From positions 1-64,000 of the forward strand of contig NZ_AQQS01000005.1 in the NCBI RefSeq assembly GCF_002088275.1: a DNA stretch of 64,000 bases, given 5' to 3'. Below, one piece after another: positions 8,208 to 16,252 of this stretch (the first letter of the stretch is position 1; every line of letters starts with the position of its first letter). The position numbers were made by a program, and so were the translations under genes. The notes below the pieces were generated by a model. That model was not told the origin of the DNA and made no database searches. It saw nothing but the letters and a program-made list of their open reading frames with translations. This DNA is from Aurantimonas sp. 22II-16-19i. GTDB taxonomy: Bacteria; Pseudomonadota; Alphaproteobacteria; Rhizobiales; Rhizobiaceae.

Positions 8208-9512
8208 CTATTCACGGGCGATCAGCGCATTCAACGCTTCGTCGGCGGCGGCGCAGGCGGTCTCCACGTCGGCCTCGCCGAGCAGGATCTGGTCCACGGC
8301 CTGGCCGATATATTCGCGCGATTCCGGGTTCTGGACGATCGGGAAGCCGACCTCCGAGGTGCCGGTCGTGGCGAGCTCGTCGAGCGTCTTCTGCCATTGC
8401 TGGCGCAGCGGCTGCTCTTCGAGCCAGGCCTTGTAGTCCGGATCCTGCGACACCGCCTGGCGCGGCGGCGCGATGCCCTCGAGGGCGAGCTTGGCCTGCA
8501 TCTTCGGGCTCGTCGCCCACTGCACGAAATACCAGGCCGCATCCTTGTTCTCGGAGAAGGCCGAAATGGTCATCGCCCAGCCGATGGTGGTCGGCACCGA
8601 GCCACCGTCGCCCTTCGGCAGCGGCACGATCGCCGTGTCCTTCAGCCGCTCGCCGCCTTCCATCACCGAGGGAAACTCGTTGGACGACTGGAAGCTCATG
8701 GCCGAGCGGCCGGCGCGATAGAGCGACGTCAGCTGGTAGAAGGAATAGTTGACCGCGCCCGGAGGGCCGTAGTCCTTCAGGAGGTTCGCATAGGTCTGCA
8801 GCGCCGCCTTGCCCTCGGCGGAGCACAGGTTCGACTTGCCGTCCTTCATGTACTGCCCGCCCATGTTGTGCAGGAAGTTCGAGAAGGTGTAGGGCAGGGC
8901 CGGCTTCAGGCCGCGCGAGGCGAAGGGCGTGATCGAGGAATCGCAGTCCTTGATCGTCTTGGCCGCGGCCTCGATCTCGGCGATCGTCTGCGGCGGCTGG
9001 ACGTTGCACTTCTCGAAGATGTCGGTCCGGTAGTAGAGGACGGGTCCCTCGATGTTGAGGGGAATGCCGGTCAGGACGCCGTCGAACTTCGCCGCGTCGA
9101 CCAGGGCCTTGCCGAGGCCGTCGAAATCATAGTCGGGCGCGACGCTGCCGGTGGTGAAGGGCGCAAGGTCGGCATACCAGCCGGCGGCGGCATACTGCAT
9201 CCCCTCGCGGGACGGCAGCGTCATGAAGACGTCGACCTCGTCCGAGCGCGCGTTGAGGACGGTGAGCAGACGCTGGCGCATCTGCTGTTCCTGGTAGCTG
9301 TCGACCTTCAGGTCGATGCCGGTCAGCGCCTTGAACTCGTCCTGATGCTTCAGGATCGCGGTGGCGACCGGATTGTTGTTGGCGAGGAAGGTGATGGTCT
9401 CGCCTTCATGCGCCTTCCAGTCGAAGCCTTGCGCGGACGCGGCTCCGATCGTCGTGGACGCCGCCAGCGCGGCGACGATGCAGCCGATTGCGTTGCGTGT
9501 GCGTGATGCCAT
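8208..9512 (-). CDS. Extracellular sugar-binding protein of the ABC importer
   Basis: A 434-residue family 1 solute-binding protein. An N-terminal signal peptide (about 1-28, ending ASAQ) directs it to the periplasm. The ATG at 9512 follows GGGAGGAAA; an in-frame start at 9530 would be six residues longer. It is the first gene of the minus-strand operon and delivers ligand to the two permeases and ATPase encoded downstream. Ligand identity is inferred: a sulfosugar such as sulfoquinovose, its glyceryl glycoside, or a sulfo-polyol. A 111-bp gap with GC-rich sequence separates it from the SDR, which may allow higher expression of the binding protein. Confidence 0.9.
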   Translation of the reverse strand: MASRTRNAIGCIVAALAASTTIGAASAQGFDWKAHEGETITFLANNNPVATAILKHQDEFKALTGIDLKVDSYQEQQMRQRLLTVLNARSDEVDVFMTLPSREGMQYAAAGWYADLAPFTTGSVAPDYDFDGLGKALVDAAKFDGVLTGIPLNIEGPVLYYRTDIFEKCNVQPPQTIAEIEAAAKTIKDCDSSITPFASRGLKPALPYTFSNFLHNMGGQYMKDGKSNLCSAEGKAALQTYANLLKDYGPPGAVNYSFYQLTSLYRAGRSAMSFQSSNEFPSVMEGGERLKDTAIVPLPKGDGGSVPTTIGWAMTISAFSENKDAAWYFVQWATSPKMQAKLALEGIAPPRQAVSQDPDYKAWLEEQPLRQQWQKTLDELATTGTSEVGFPIVQNPESREYIGQAVDQILLGEADVETACAAADEALNALIARE

Positions 9513-9574
9513 GGTTTCCTCCCGTTGCATCCACGGCTCCCGGGATCGTTTCCTCCTCGATCACGGTCGCCGCT

Positions 9575-9614
9575 TGTAACCGGTTACATACTCCCGCCGC
9601 GAAGTGCCCGTCAA
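9575..9614 (-). promoter_or_regulatory. Promoter with perfect LacI-type operator for the sulfosugar ABC operon
   Basis: On the minus strand TTGACG (9614-9609) is followed after 18 nt by TATGTA (9590-9585). The perfect 14-bp palindrome TGTAACCGGTTACA (9575-9588) covers the -10 element. This is the classical shape of a LacI-family operator with a central CG. The divergent LacI gene at 9730 is the obvious candidate repressor. Binding would block the transporter and catabolic operon. Confidence 0.8.
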
Positions 9615-9729
9615 CGCGGTTCGCGCTGTTCTGCGCAGAAAACGTCGCTGCACTGCGTCATAAGTACATCTTGCACGGCGTGGTGGAGTTCGCTTATTCG
9701 AACCGGATCAAGGGAATGCATCACGGCTC

Positions 9730-10785
9730 ATGAAAACGGTTTCTTCGGCTCTCGACCCAATGACCCGCCGGGCACGCGGCATCGGCATCCGCGCCGTCGC
9801 CAAGCAGGCGGGCGTCTCGACGGCGACCGTGTCGCGGTTCCTCAACCGGCCTGAGTCCGTCAGCACGGAACTCGGCCAGCGCATCCGGGCGATCGTCGAC
9901 GAGGTCGGCTACATTCCCGACGCATCGGCGCGGGCCCTGTCGTCGCGGCGGACCCGCACGATCGGGGCGATCATCCCGACGATCGACAACGCAATGTTCG
10001 CGCAGGGGCTGCAGTCGCTCCAGCGCTATCTGTCGAGCCAGAACTACCTCCTCCTTTTGGCGACCAACGAATACGATCTCGACGTCGAACTCGCCCAGGC
10101 GCGCAATCTGGTGAGCCGGGGGATCGACGGGCTGCTCCTGCGCGGCGACGCCCATCACGACGCCCTGCGCGACCTCCTGCAGGCGCAGGAGATCGATTTC
10201 GTCAATGTCGGCGTCTACGATCCGACCAAGCCCTATCCGAGCATCGGCGTCGACAATGCCGGGGCAGGGCGCTGCATCGCCCGCCATCTCGTCGATCTCG
10301 GCCATCGCTCCATCGCCATCGTCGCCGCCATGCAGCGCAACAACGACCGCGCACAGGCGCGTCTGCGCGGCATCACCTCGGTTCTGGCGGAGGTCGATGC
10401 CGTCCCTGGGCCGGAATGGCAGATCCAGGTGAACTACAAGCTCGACGAGGCGCGGCAGGCGGCCCGCACGCTTCTGCAGCGCCCGGATCGCCCGACCGCG
10501 ATCGTCTGCGGCAACGACGTCATCGCCTATGGGGTGATGCTGGAAGCGCAGAAGCTCGGCTTCGTCGTGCCGCAGGACCTCTCGGTGGTCGGCTTCGACG
10601 ACCTCGAATGGAGCCGGCATCTGCAGCCGGCGCTGACGACCATCCACATGCCGACCGACGAGATCTGGACGAGGGCCGGCGAGTATCTGGTGCAGACGCT
10701 CGCCGGACACCCGGCGATGAAGCATCGCGAGATCGACTTCTCCCTCGTGGTCCGCGAATCGTCGGCACCGCCGAAACCCGCATGA
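9730..10785 (+). CDS. LacI-family transcriptional regulator of the sulfosugar operon
   Basis: A 351-residue LacI/GalR regulator. The helix-turn-helix is at about 20-45 (IRAVAKQAGVSTATVSRFLN), the hinge helix follows with ARALSS, and a periplasmic-binding-like effector domain runs from about 75 (IGAIIPT). A second ATG at 9760 is a possible shorter start. It is divergent from the ABC operon, and a perfect 14-bp operator lies in the shared intergenic region. The effector is probably the imported sugar or its phosphate. The enolase-superfamily gene begins 67 bp after its stop on the same strand and may be co-transcribed. Confidence 0.9.
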   Translation: MKTVSSALDPMTRRARGIGIRAVAKQAGVSTATVSRFLNRPESVSTELGQRIRAIVDEVGYIPDASARALSSRRTRTIGAIIPTIDNAMFAQGLQSLQRYLSSQNYLLLLATNEYDLDVELAQARNLVSRGIDGLLLRGDAHHDALRDLLQAQEIDFVNVGVYDPTKPYPSIGVDNAGAGRCIARHLVDLGHRSIAIVAAMQRNNDRAQARLRGITSVLAEVDAVPGPEWQIQVNYKLDEARQAARTLLQRPDRPTAIVCGNDVIAYGVMLEAQKLGFVVPQDLSVVGFDDLEWSRHLQPALTTIHMPTDEIWTRAGEYLVQTLAGHPAMKHREIDFSLVVRESSAPPKPA

Positions 10786-10852
10786 TCGGCTTCCGGTGCG
10801 ACGGGCCTCCCGGTCTCCTCGCTCGGCGCCGCACCTGACGAAGGATCCCCCG

Positions 10853-11995
10853 ATGTCCTCCCACGCCTTCTCCATCACCCATGTCGAGCCACTGGTCTTT
10901 CGGGTGCCGATCGAGACGCCGGTGGTGACGTCCTTCGGCGTGATGCGCGACAGGCCCGCACTGTTCGTCCGCGTCGTCGGAACCGACGGTGCCGAGGGCT
11001 GGGGCGAGGTCTGGTGCAATTTTCCCGCGGTCGGGGCCGAGCACCGCGCGCGGCTGATCACCTCCGTGCTGGCGCCGCTCGTGACGGGGCGGGCCTTCGA
11101 CGAACCCGCCGCGGCATTCGCGCAGCTCAGCGAGGCGACGGCGGTCCTCGCGATCCAGAGCGGCGAGCCGGGCCCGCTGGCGCAGGCGATCGCCGGCATC
11201 GACATCGCCCTCTGGGACATGCTCGCGCGCCGGGCCGACGAGCCGCTGCATCGCTTCCTCGGCGGGCCGGACGTCAACCGGGTCAAGGCCTATGCCAGCG
11301 GACTCAATGCCGATGCGCCCGAGACGCTCGCGTCACAGAAGGCGGCGGCGGGCTATCGCCGGTTCAAGATCAAGGTCGGCTTCGGCGAAGAGCAGGACCG
11401 CCGCAATCTGGACGCGATGCGCGAGACCTTCGGCGACGACACCGACCTGATGGTCGACGCGAACCAGGCCTGGGACGCCGAGACCGCTATTCGCATGGGG
11501 CGGCTGTTCGAGCCGCTGCGGCCGCGATGGCTGGAGGAGCCGGTCCGCGCCGACACGCCTATCGACACCTGGCGGTCGGTCGCGGCCGGCTGCGGCGTGC
11601 CGCTCGCGAACGGCGAGAACCTCAGGGGCGCGGCTTCCTTCGCGGCGATGGCGGCAAGCGGTGCCGTGCGCTATCTGCAGCCCGACATCGGCAAGTGGGG
11701 CGGCATTTCCGGCTGCCTGCCGGTCGCGAGGAACGCCCTCGCCAACGACGTCGTCTACTGCCCGCACTGGCTCGGCGGCGGGGTCGGACTGATCGGCTCG
11801 CTGCACCTGCTCGCCGCAGTCGGCGGCGAGGGGCTTCTGGAGGTCGACGCCAACCCCAATCCCCTGCGGGAAGAGCTGATGACCGGCTTCCCTCCGGTGA
11901 TCGACGGCGACATGCTGGTGCCGCAGGGGGCAGGCCTCGGCGTCGCGCCCGATCTCGCCGCCTTGAAGCGGTATGCGGTGCCATTGCCGGCCTGA
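10853..11995 (+). CDS. Enolase-superfamily enzyme, mandelate-racemase subgroup (sugar-acid dehydratase or epimerase)
   Basis: A 380-residue protein with the complete mandelate-racemase catalytic set. The KxK motif is K172-K174 (FKIKVG), the metal ligands are D202, E228 and E255, and the His-Asp dyad is D278 with H305 (CPHWLGGG). Members abstract the proton alpha to a carboxylate and act as aldonate dehydratases, racemases or cycloisomerases. It lies between two LacI regulators on the same strand, next to an aldolase and dehydratase pair. A sugar-acid or sulfo-sugar-acid substrate is inferred. I cannot name the substrate from sequence. Confidence 0.85.
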   Translation: MSSHAFSITHVEPLVFRVPIETPVVTSFGVMRDRPALFVRVVGTDGAEGWGEVWCNFPAVGAEHRARLITSVLAPLVTGRAFDEPAAAFAQLSEATAVLAIQSGEPGPLAQAIAGIDIALWDMLARRADEPLHRFLGGPDVNRVKAYASGLNADAPETLASQKAAAGYRRFKIKVGFGEEQDRRNLDAMRETFGDDTDLMVDANQAWDAETAIRMGRLFEPLRPRWLEEPVRADTPIDTWRSVAAGCGVPLANGENLRGAASFAAMAASGAVRYLQPDIGKWGGISGCLPVARNALANDVVYCPHWLGGGVGLIGSLHLLAAVGGEGLLEVDANPNPLREELMTGFPPVIDGDMLVPQGAGLGVAPDLAALKRYAVPLPA

Positions 11996-12084
11996 AGCAT
12001 CGTAACATCTTCGGCGCGAATCATGTGATGTTGGATGAAGGGCGTCCGGACCGGGGCGTCGATCGATGACGCCGGGGAGCGGGG

Positions 12085-13116
12085 GTGGACGAAGCATCGA
12101 CACGGCGAGGCCGCCGCACCCGCCGGAGCGTGAAGATGAGCGACGTCGCGGATGCCGCGAATGTCTCGCCATCGACGGTCTCGCTGTATCTGCGAAGGCC
12201 CAGCGCCGTCTCCAGAAAGGCGGGCGCGGCGATCGCCGGCGCCATCGAGGCGCTCGGCTACGTGCCGAACCTGATGGCGGGGGGCCTCGCCGCGGCGCGC
12301 ACCCGCGTGGTCGGCGTCGTCGTTCCCTCGATGCGCAACGCCTTCTTCGCCGAGACGGTCTCGTCGATGCAGGCGATCCTGTCGCGGCACGGCTTCCAGG
12401 TGATGTTCGGCAATACCGACTATAACGACGAGGCGGAACTGCAGCTGGTTCGGGCGAACCTCTCCTGGTCGCCTTCGGCGATGGTGCTCACCGGCCTTCA
12501 TCATGCGCCGCTGACGCGCGATCTCCTGCGCGATGCCGATTATCCGGTGGTCGAGATGTGGGAGCTCGGCGGCGAGCCGATCGATCACGCGGTGGGCTTT
12601 TCCCATCACGAGGCAGGCCGCGCCGCGGCGCGCCATCTCCTGCGGAAGGGGCGAAAGCGGCTCGCCTTCCTCGGCGCCCGGATGCACGAGGATCGCCGCG
12701 CCATGCAGCGGGCGGAGGGCTTTGCCGCCGAAGCCGAGGCCAGCGGCATCGCCGCGGAGATCGTCAATCACATCAAGCCGGCGAGCACCGAAGCTGCGGC
12801 GGCCCTCCTCGCCCGCGCCCTCGCCACGGACCCGAGGCTCGACGGGGTTGCTACCTCCAACGACATCGTCGCGCTCGGTCTCCTGTTCGAGTGCTCCCGG
12901 CGCGGGGTGGGCGTCCCGGGCGACATTTCGGTGATCGGCTTCGGGGATCTGGAATTTGCCGCGTTCAGCAACCCGTCCCTGACGACGATCCGGCCCTTCG
13001 GCGACGTCATCGGCGAGGAGATCGCCCGCCTGATCCTCGACCTTGCCGAGGGCAAGCGCCGGGACGCGGCGGCGATCAACACCGGCTTCGTGGTCGTCGA
13101 GCGCGGCAGTGCCTGA
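12085..13116 (+). CDS. LacI-family transcriptional regulator (second copy)
   Basis: A 343-residue regulator with a GTG start preceded by a G-rich ribosome-binding site. The helix-turn-helix lies at about 18-42 (SDVADAANVSPSTVSLYL), and an effector domain from about 70 has the VVGVVVPS motif. Genes for an enolase-superfamily enzyme lie upstream and an aldolase-dehydratase operon is convergent downstream. It is the best candidate to bind the paired TCGTAGCGCTACGA sites at 16015-16028 and 16159-16172. That would place the sugar-acid genes and the sulfolactate transporter under one repressor. The pairing is inferred from proximity. Confidence 0.88.
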   Translation: MDEASTRRGRRTRRSVKMSDVADAANVSPSTVSLYLRRPSAVSRKAGAAIAGAIEALGYVPNLMAGGLAAARTRVVGVVVPSMRNAFFAETVSSMQAILSRHGFQVMFGNTDYNDEAELQLVRANLSWSPSAMVLTGLHHAPLTRDLLRDADYPVVEMWELGGEPIDHAVGFSHHEAGRAAARHLLRKGRKRLAFLGARMHEDRRAMQRAEGFAAEAEASGIAAEIVNHIKPASTEAAAALLARALATDPRLDGVATSNDIVALGLLFECSRRGVGVPGDISVIGFGDLEFAAFSNPSLTTIRPFGDVIGEEIARLILDLAEGKRRDAAAINTGFVVVERGSA

Positions 13117-13165
13117 AGATGCGCCTGAAGCAGGGCCTGACGAGATGCGCCCGCGGGCGACCGCG

Positions 13166-13978
13166 TCAGTAGGCGGAGGTGACCTTTCCGGGCTGGCTCG
13201 CCGCCTCGCCGCGCAGCTCGCCGAGCCAGTCGCGGGCCCGGCCGGTCATCATCGCGATGTCCGAGGCCATGGCGGAGAAATCGTAGCCGTAGTCGAGGAA
13301 ACGGCGCACCATCGCCGGGTTCGGCCCGACGATGCCGATCGGCGTGCCGATCGCGCGGGCGTCGCTCGCCGCTCGTTCGAGCAAAGCCTGCACCTCGGTG
13401 TGAGCGATGTCGCCGAGGTGACCCATGGCGGCCGACAGGTCGCCCGGCCCGACGAAGATCGCGTCGACGCCGGGGACGGCGGCTATCTCGCGCAAGCGGG
13501 AGACCGCTTCCGGCGTCTCGAGCTGCACGATGACCATCACCTCATCGTTCGCCCGCTTGAGATAATCGGTTGCGGAGCCGTAGCGCGAGGCGCGGTGGAC
13601 GGCGGCGACGCCGCGGATGCCGACCGGCGGATATTTCGCGGCGGACACCGCGGCGGCAGCCTCCTCCGCCGTCTCGACGAAGGGCACCATGAGCGTCTGC
13701 GCCCCGGCGTCGAGCACCTTCTTGATCGTCACCTTGTCGTTCCAGGGCAGGCGCACCAGGGGCTCGGCTGGGGTGCAGCCGACCGCCCGCAGGATGTCGG
13801 GAAGCTGCCCCACCTCGACCGGCACATGCTCCATGTCGACGACGACGAAGTCGAAGCCGCAATGGCCGATCGCCTCGGTGGGACCGGGGGCAGCCGACAT
13901 CAGCCATGTGCCCAGCGGCGGCATCGGGCGATCCTCGGTCAGCATGCGGCGGAAGCGGTTGGTGATGTCGATGGTCAT
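13166..13978 (-). CDS. HpcH/HpaI-family class II aldolase (2-keto-3-deoxy-sugar-acid or KDSG aldolase)
   Basis: A 270-residue metal-dependent aldolase. Expected active-site residues are present: H51 in DMEH, R76 in LVRLPW, E154 in QLETPEA and D180 in GPGDLS. Such enzymes cleave 2-keto-3-deoxy acids to pyruvate plus an aldehyde. The 2-keto-3-deoxy-6-sulfogluconate aldolase of sulfo-ED pathways is of this family. It follows the IlvD/Edd-type dehydratase by 10 bp, so the two form one dehydratase-aldolase module. Given the neighbouring sulfolactate genes, release of pyruvate plus sulfolactaldehyde is plausible. An ordinary aldonate pathway is the alternative. Confidence 0.82.
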   Translation of the reverse strand: MTIDITNRFRRMLTEDRPMPPLGTWLMSAAPGPTEAIGHCGFDFVVVDMEHVPVEVGQLPDILRAVGCTPAEPLVRLPWNDKVTIKKVLDAGAQTLMVPFVETAEEAAAAVSAAKYPPVGIRGVAAVHRASRYGSATDYLKRANDEVMVIVQLETPEAVSRLREIAAVPGVDAIFVGPGDLSAAMGHLGDIAHTEVQALLERAASDARAIGTPIGIVGPNPAMVRRFLDYGYDFSAMASDIAMMTGRARDWLGELRGEAASQPGKVTSAY

Positions 13979-13988
13979 GGTGGAGCCT

Positions 13989-15719
13989 TCAGTGGATGGC
14001 CGGTTCCGGCAGGTTGCGGACGCCGGAGAGGAAATCGAAGTCGCAGCCCTCGGGGGCCTGGCTGACATGGCGTTGGTAGAGCGCCGTGAAGGACGTCTCG
14101 TAGAGGGCGCCACGCGGCGGGAGCGCTGCGCGGCGAGCCTCGAGTTCCGCATCGTCGACGCGCATGTCGAGCCGCCCGGCCTCCACGTCGAGGACGACGA
14201 CGTCGCCCGTGCGAAGCAAAGCGAGCGGGCCGCCGACGGCTGATTCCGGGGCGACGTGGAGGATGCAGGTGCCGTAGTGGGTGCCGCTCATGCGCCCGTC
14301 GCAGATGCGCACGATGTCCTTGACGCCGCGCTTGAGCAGCGCCTTGGGGATCGGCAGGTTGCCCCATTCGGGCATGCCCGGCGCGCCGACCGGCCCGGCA
14401 TTGCGCAACACGAGCACGGTGTCCTCGGTGACGTCGAGATCCGGATCGTCGAGCACCCGCATCATCGTGCCGGGATCGTCGAAGACCAGCGCCGGCCCCT
14501 CGTGCCTGAGGAATTTCGGGTCCGCCGCCGACGACTTGATGATCGCTCCGCCCGGCGCGAGATTGCCTTTCAGGAGCGCCAGGGTGCGCCCCTTCGACAG
14601 GGGCGTCACCGGGTTGTCCAGCCCGCGGATGACCTCGTCGTTCCAGCACTCGGCGTCGGCGATCGCTTCCCCGATCGTGCGGTTCTCGACCGTGCGGGCG
14701 TCGAGCTGGAGATGGCCGGACAGTTTGCGCAGGAGGGCCGGCAGGCCACCGGCGAAGTGGAAGTCCTCCATCAGGTGGGAGCCGGTGGGAAAGAGGTTGG
14801 CGAGAACCGGGATCCGGGCGGCCATCTCGGCCATGTCCTCGAGGGTGAGGGGGATGCCGGCGCGTCCCGCCATGGCGATGAGATGGATCGAGGCATTGGT
14901 CGAGCCGCCCAGCGCCATGTAGGCCGCCAGCCCGTTCATGAAGCTGTCGCGGGTGAGGATGCCCGAGGGCTTCAGGTCCTCCCATACCATCGCCACGATG
15001 CGCTCGCCGCAGAGCGAGGCCATGCGCGGATGGGCGGAATCCACCGCCGGCAGCGACGAGGCGCCGGTGAGCGTCAGCCCCATCGCATCGACGATCGAGG
15101 TCATGGTGGAGGCCGTGCCCATGGTGTTGCAGGTGCCGGCCGAGCGGGTCATGCGGCTTTCGAGGTCGACCCAGTCCGCGTCGGAGATCTCGCCCCGGCG
15201 AAGCTTGTCGAAATAGGTCTTGGTGTGGGTTCCGGCGCCGGTGACCGTGCCGCGCCATCGGCCGCTCGACATCGGTCCCGCCGGACAGAAGACCGCCGGC
15301 AGGTCCATAGAGATCGCGCCCATCAGAAGGCCGGGGGTCGACTTGTCGCAGCCGCCGAGGAGGACGCAGCCGTCGATCGGATGGCAGCGCAGGAGTTCCT
15401 CGACCTCCATCGCCAGGAAATTGCGGTAGAGCATGGTCGTCGGCTTCACCATGACCTCGCCGACCGAGAGGGCGGGCAGTTCGACGGGATAGCCGCCGGC
15501 CTGCCAGACGCCCCGCTTCACCGCCTCGGCCCGGTCGCGCAGATGGGCGTGGCAGGGGCTCATCTCGCTCCAGGTGTTGATGATGCCGATCACCGGCTTT
15601 CCCATGAACTCCTCGCGCCTGAGGCCCATCTGCTGGGTTCGCTGACGGTGGGCGAAGCCGCGGATGTCGCTGGAGGCGAACCATCTCTGGCTGCGGAGCT
15701 CGGACAGGCTTTTGGTCAT
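13989..15719 (-). CDS. IlvD/Edd-family dehydratase (aldonate or sulfogluconate dehydratase)
   Basis: A 576-residue Fe-S dehydratase whose length and motifs match pentonate dehydratases such as L-arabinonate dehydratase. Candidate cluster and metal cysteines are C56 (SPCH), C124 (GGCDKSTP) and C197 (GTCNTMGTAST). The reaction would be dehydration of an aldonate to its 2-keto-3-deoxy acid, the substrate of the downstream HpaI aldolase. 6-sulfogluconate dehydratases of the sulfo-ED route belong to the same family. The gene starts at a TTGACA promoter whose -10 is covered by an operator shared with the divergent sulfolactate transporter, which links the two functionally. Confidence 0.88.
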   Translation of the reverse strand: MTKSLSELRSQRWFASSDIRGFAHRQRTQQMGLRREEFMGKPVIGIINTWSEMSPCHAHLRDRAEAVKRGVWQAGGYPVELPALSVGEVMVKPTTMLYRNFLAMEVEELLRCHPIDGCVLLGGCDKSTPGLLMGAISMDLPAVFCPAGPMSSGRWRGTVTGAGTHTKTYFDKLRRGEISDADWVDLESRMTRSAGTCNTMGTASTMTSIVDAMGLTLTGASSLPAVDSAHPRMASLCGERIVAMVWEDLKPSGILTRDSFMNGLAAYMALGGSTNASIHLIAMAGRAGIPLTLEDMAEMAARIPVLANLFPTGSHLMEDFHFAGGLPALLRKLSGHLQLDARTVENRTIGEAIADAECWNDEVIRGLDNPVTPLSKGRTLALLKGNLAPGGAIIKSSAADPKFLRHEGPALVFDDPGTMMRVLDDPDLDVTEDTVLVLRNAGPVGAPGMPEWGNLPIPKALLKRGVKDIVRICDGRMSGTHYGTCILHVAPESAVGGPLALLRTGDVVVLDVEAGRLDMRVDDAELEARRAALPPRGALYETSFTALYQRHVSQAPEGCDFDFLSGVRNLPEPAIH

Positions 15720-16013
15720 GCAATCGTCATCTGGTTCGAGGAATCAGCGTGGCGTGCCACGTGGCGCCCGGCGCCGGTGGAGTGTCGGCCGCGCGGCACG
15801 GCATGTGCCTGCAATGTCGCCCAAAGGCGCGATGGCCGGGCGTCTGCGGCAGCGCCGTCGCGAGGCAAGGCACACGGGCCATCAGATCGCGGTCTTCCCC
15901 GGCCCGGCGGGATTGGCGGCCGTGAGCGCGGCGTGTCTCGGCATCGGATTTCCTCCCCTTGCTGCTTTCGGCTCGGCTGCTTTCGGCTCGCCCTCCCAGA
16001 CCGGCCTGGCAGC

Positions 16014-16042
16014 TTCGTAGCGCTACGATTTTGTTCTGTCAA
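16014..16042 (-). promoter_or_regulatory. Dehydratase-aldolase promoter with operator O1
   Basis: On the minus strand TTGACA (16042-16037) is followed after 17 nt by TACGAA (16019-16014). The perfect 14-bp palindrome TCGTAGCGCTACGA at 16015-16028 covers the -10 region. The centre and length fit a LacI-family operator. It is nearly identical to O2 at 16159-16172. Confidence 0.75.
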
Positions 16043-16145
16043 AGAGAGTTTGGCGGGTGGAGCGAATTCGACGACCAACCGCAAAACGCTCCATGTGTAG
16101 AGCGAGAGCGGAGGCCGATTTCTTCCGTCTTTTCCGCCGCCATGA

Positions 16146-16173
16146 TTGACAGGAATTTTCGTATCGCTACGAT
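16146..16173 (+). promoter_or_regulatory. Sulfolactate transporter promoter with operator O2
   Basis: On the plus strand TTGACA (16146-16151) is followed after 16 nt by TACGAT (16168-16173). The sequence TCGTATCGCTACGA (16159-16172), one base from the perfect O1 palindrome, overlaps the -10. O1 and O2 are 144 bp apart centre to centre, a spacing that could also permit repressor looping. Confidence 0.75.
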
Positions 16174-16252
16174 TTGTGTGTTGCCGGAGCGGGGAGCGTG
16201 CCGGTGATTCAGAGAAGGCCGCGCCAGCGGCTCGACGATCCGGGAGGAAATG

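Larger units (their letters stand above)
15720..16249. promoter_or_regulatory. Divergent regulatory region between the dehydratase operon and the sulfolactate transporter
   Basis: No gene is seen in these 530 bp. The right half is AT-richer than its surroundings and holds two promoter-operator units, annotated separately, one for each direction. The left half (15720-15960) is GC-rich and shows nothing I can name; it may be a long 5' leader for the dehydratase gene. Confidence 0.7.

Noticed and set aside
9717-9729. ATG just upstream of the first LacI gene as its start
   Set aside because: That ATG is out of frame and runs into a stop after five codons.
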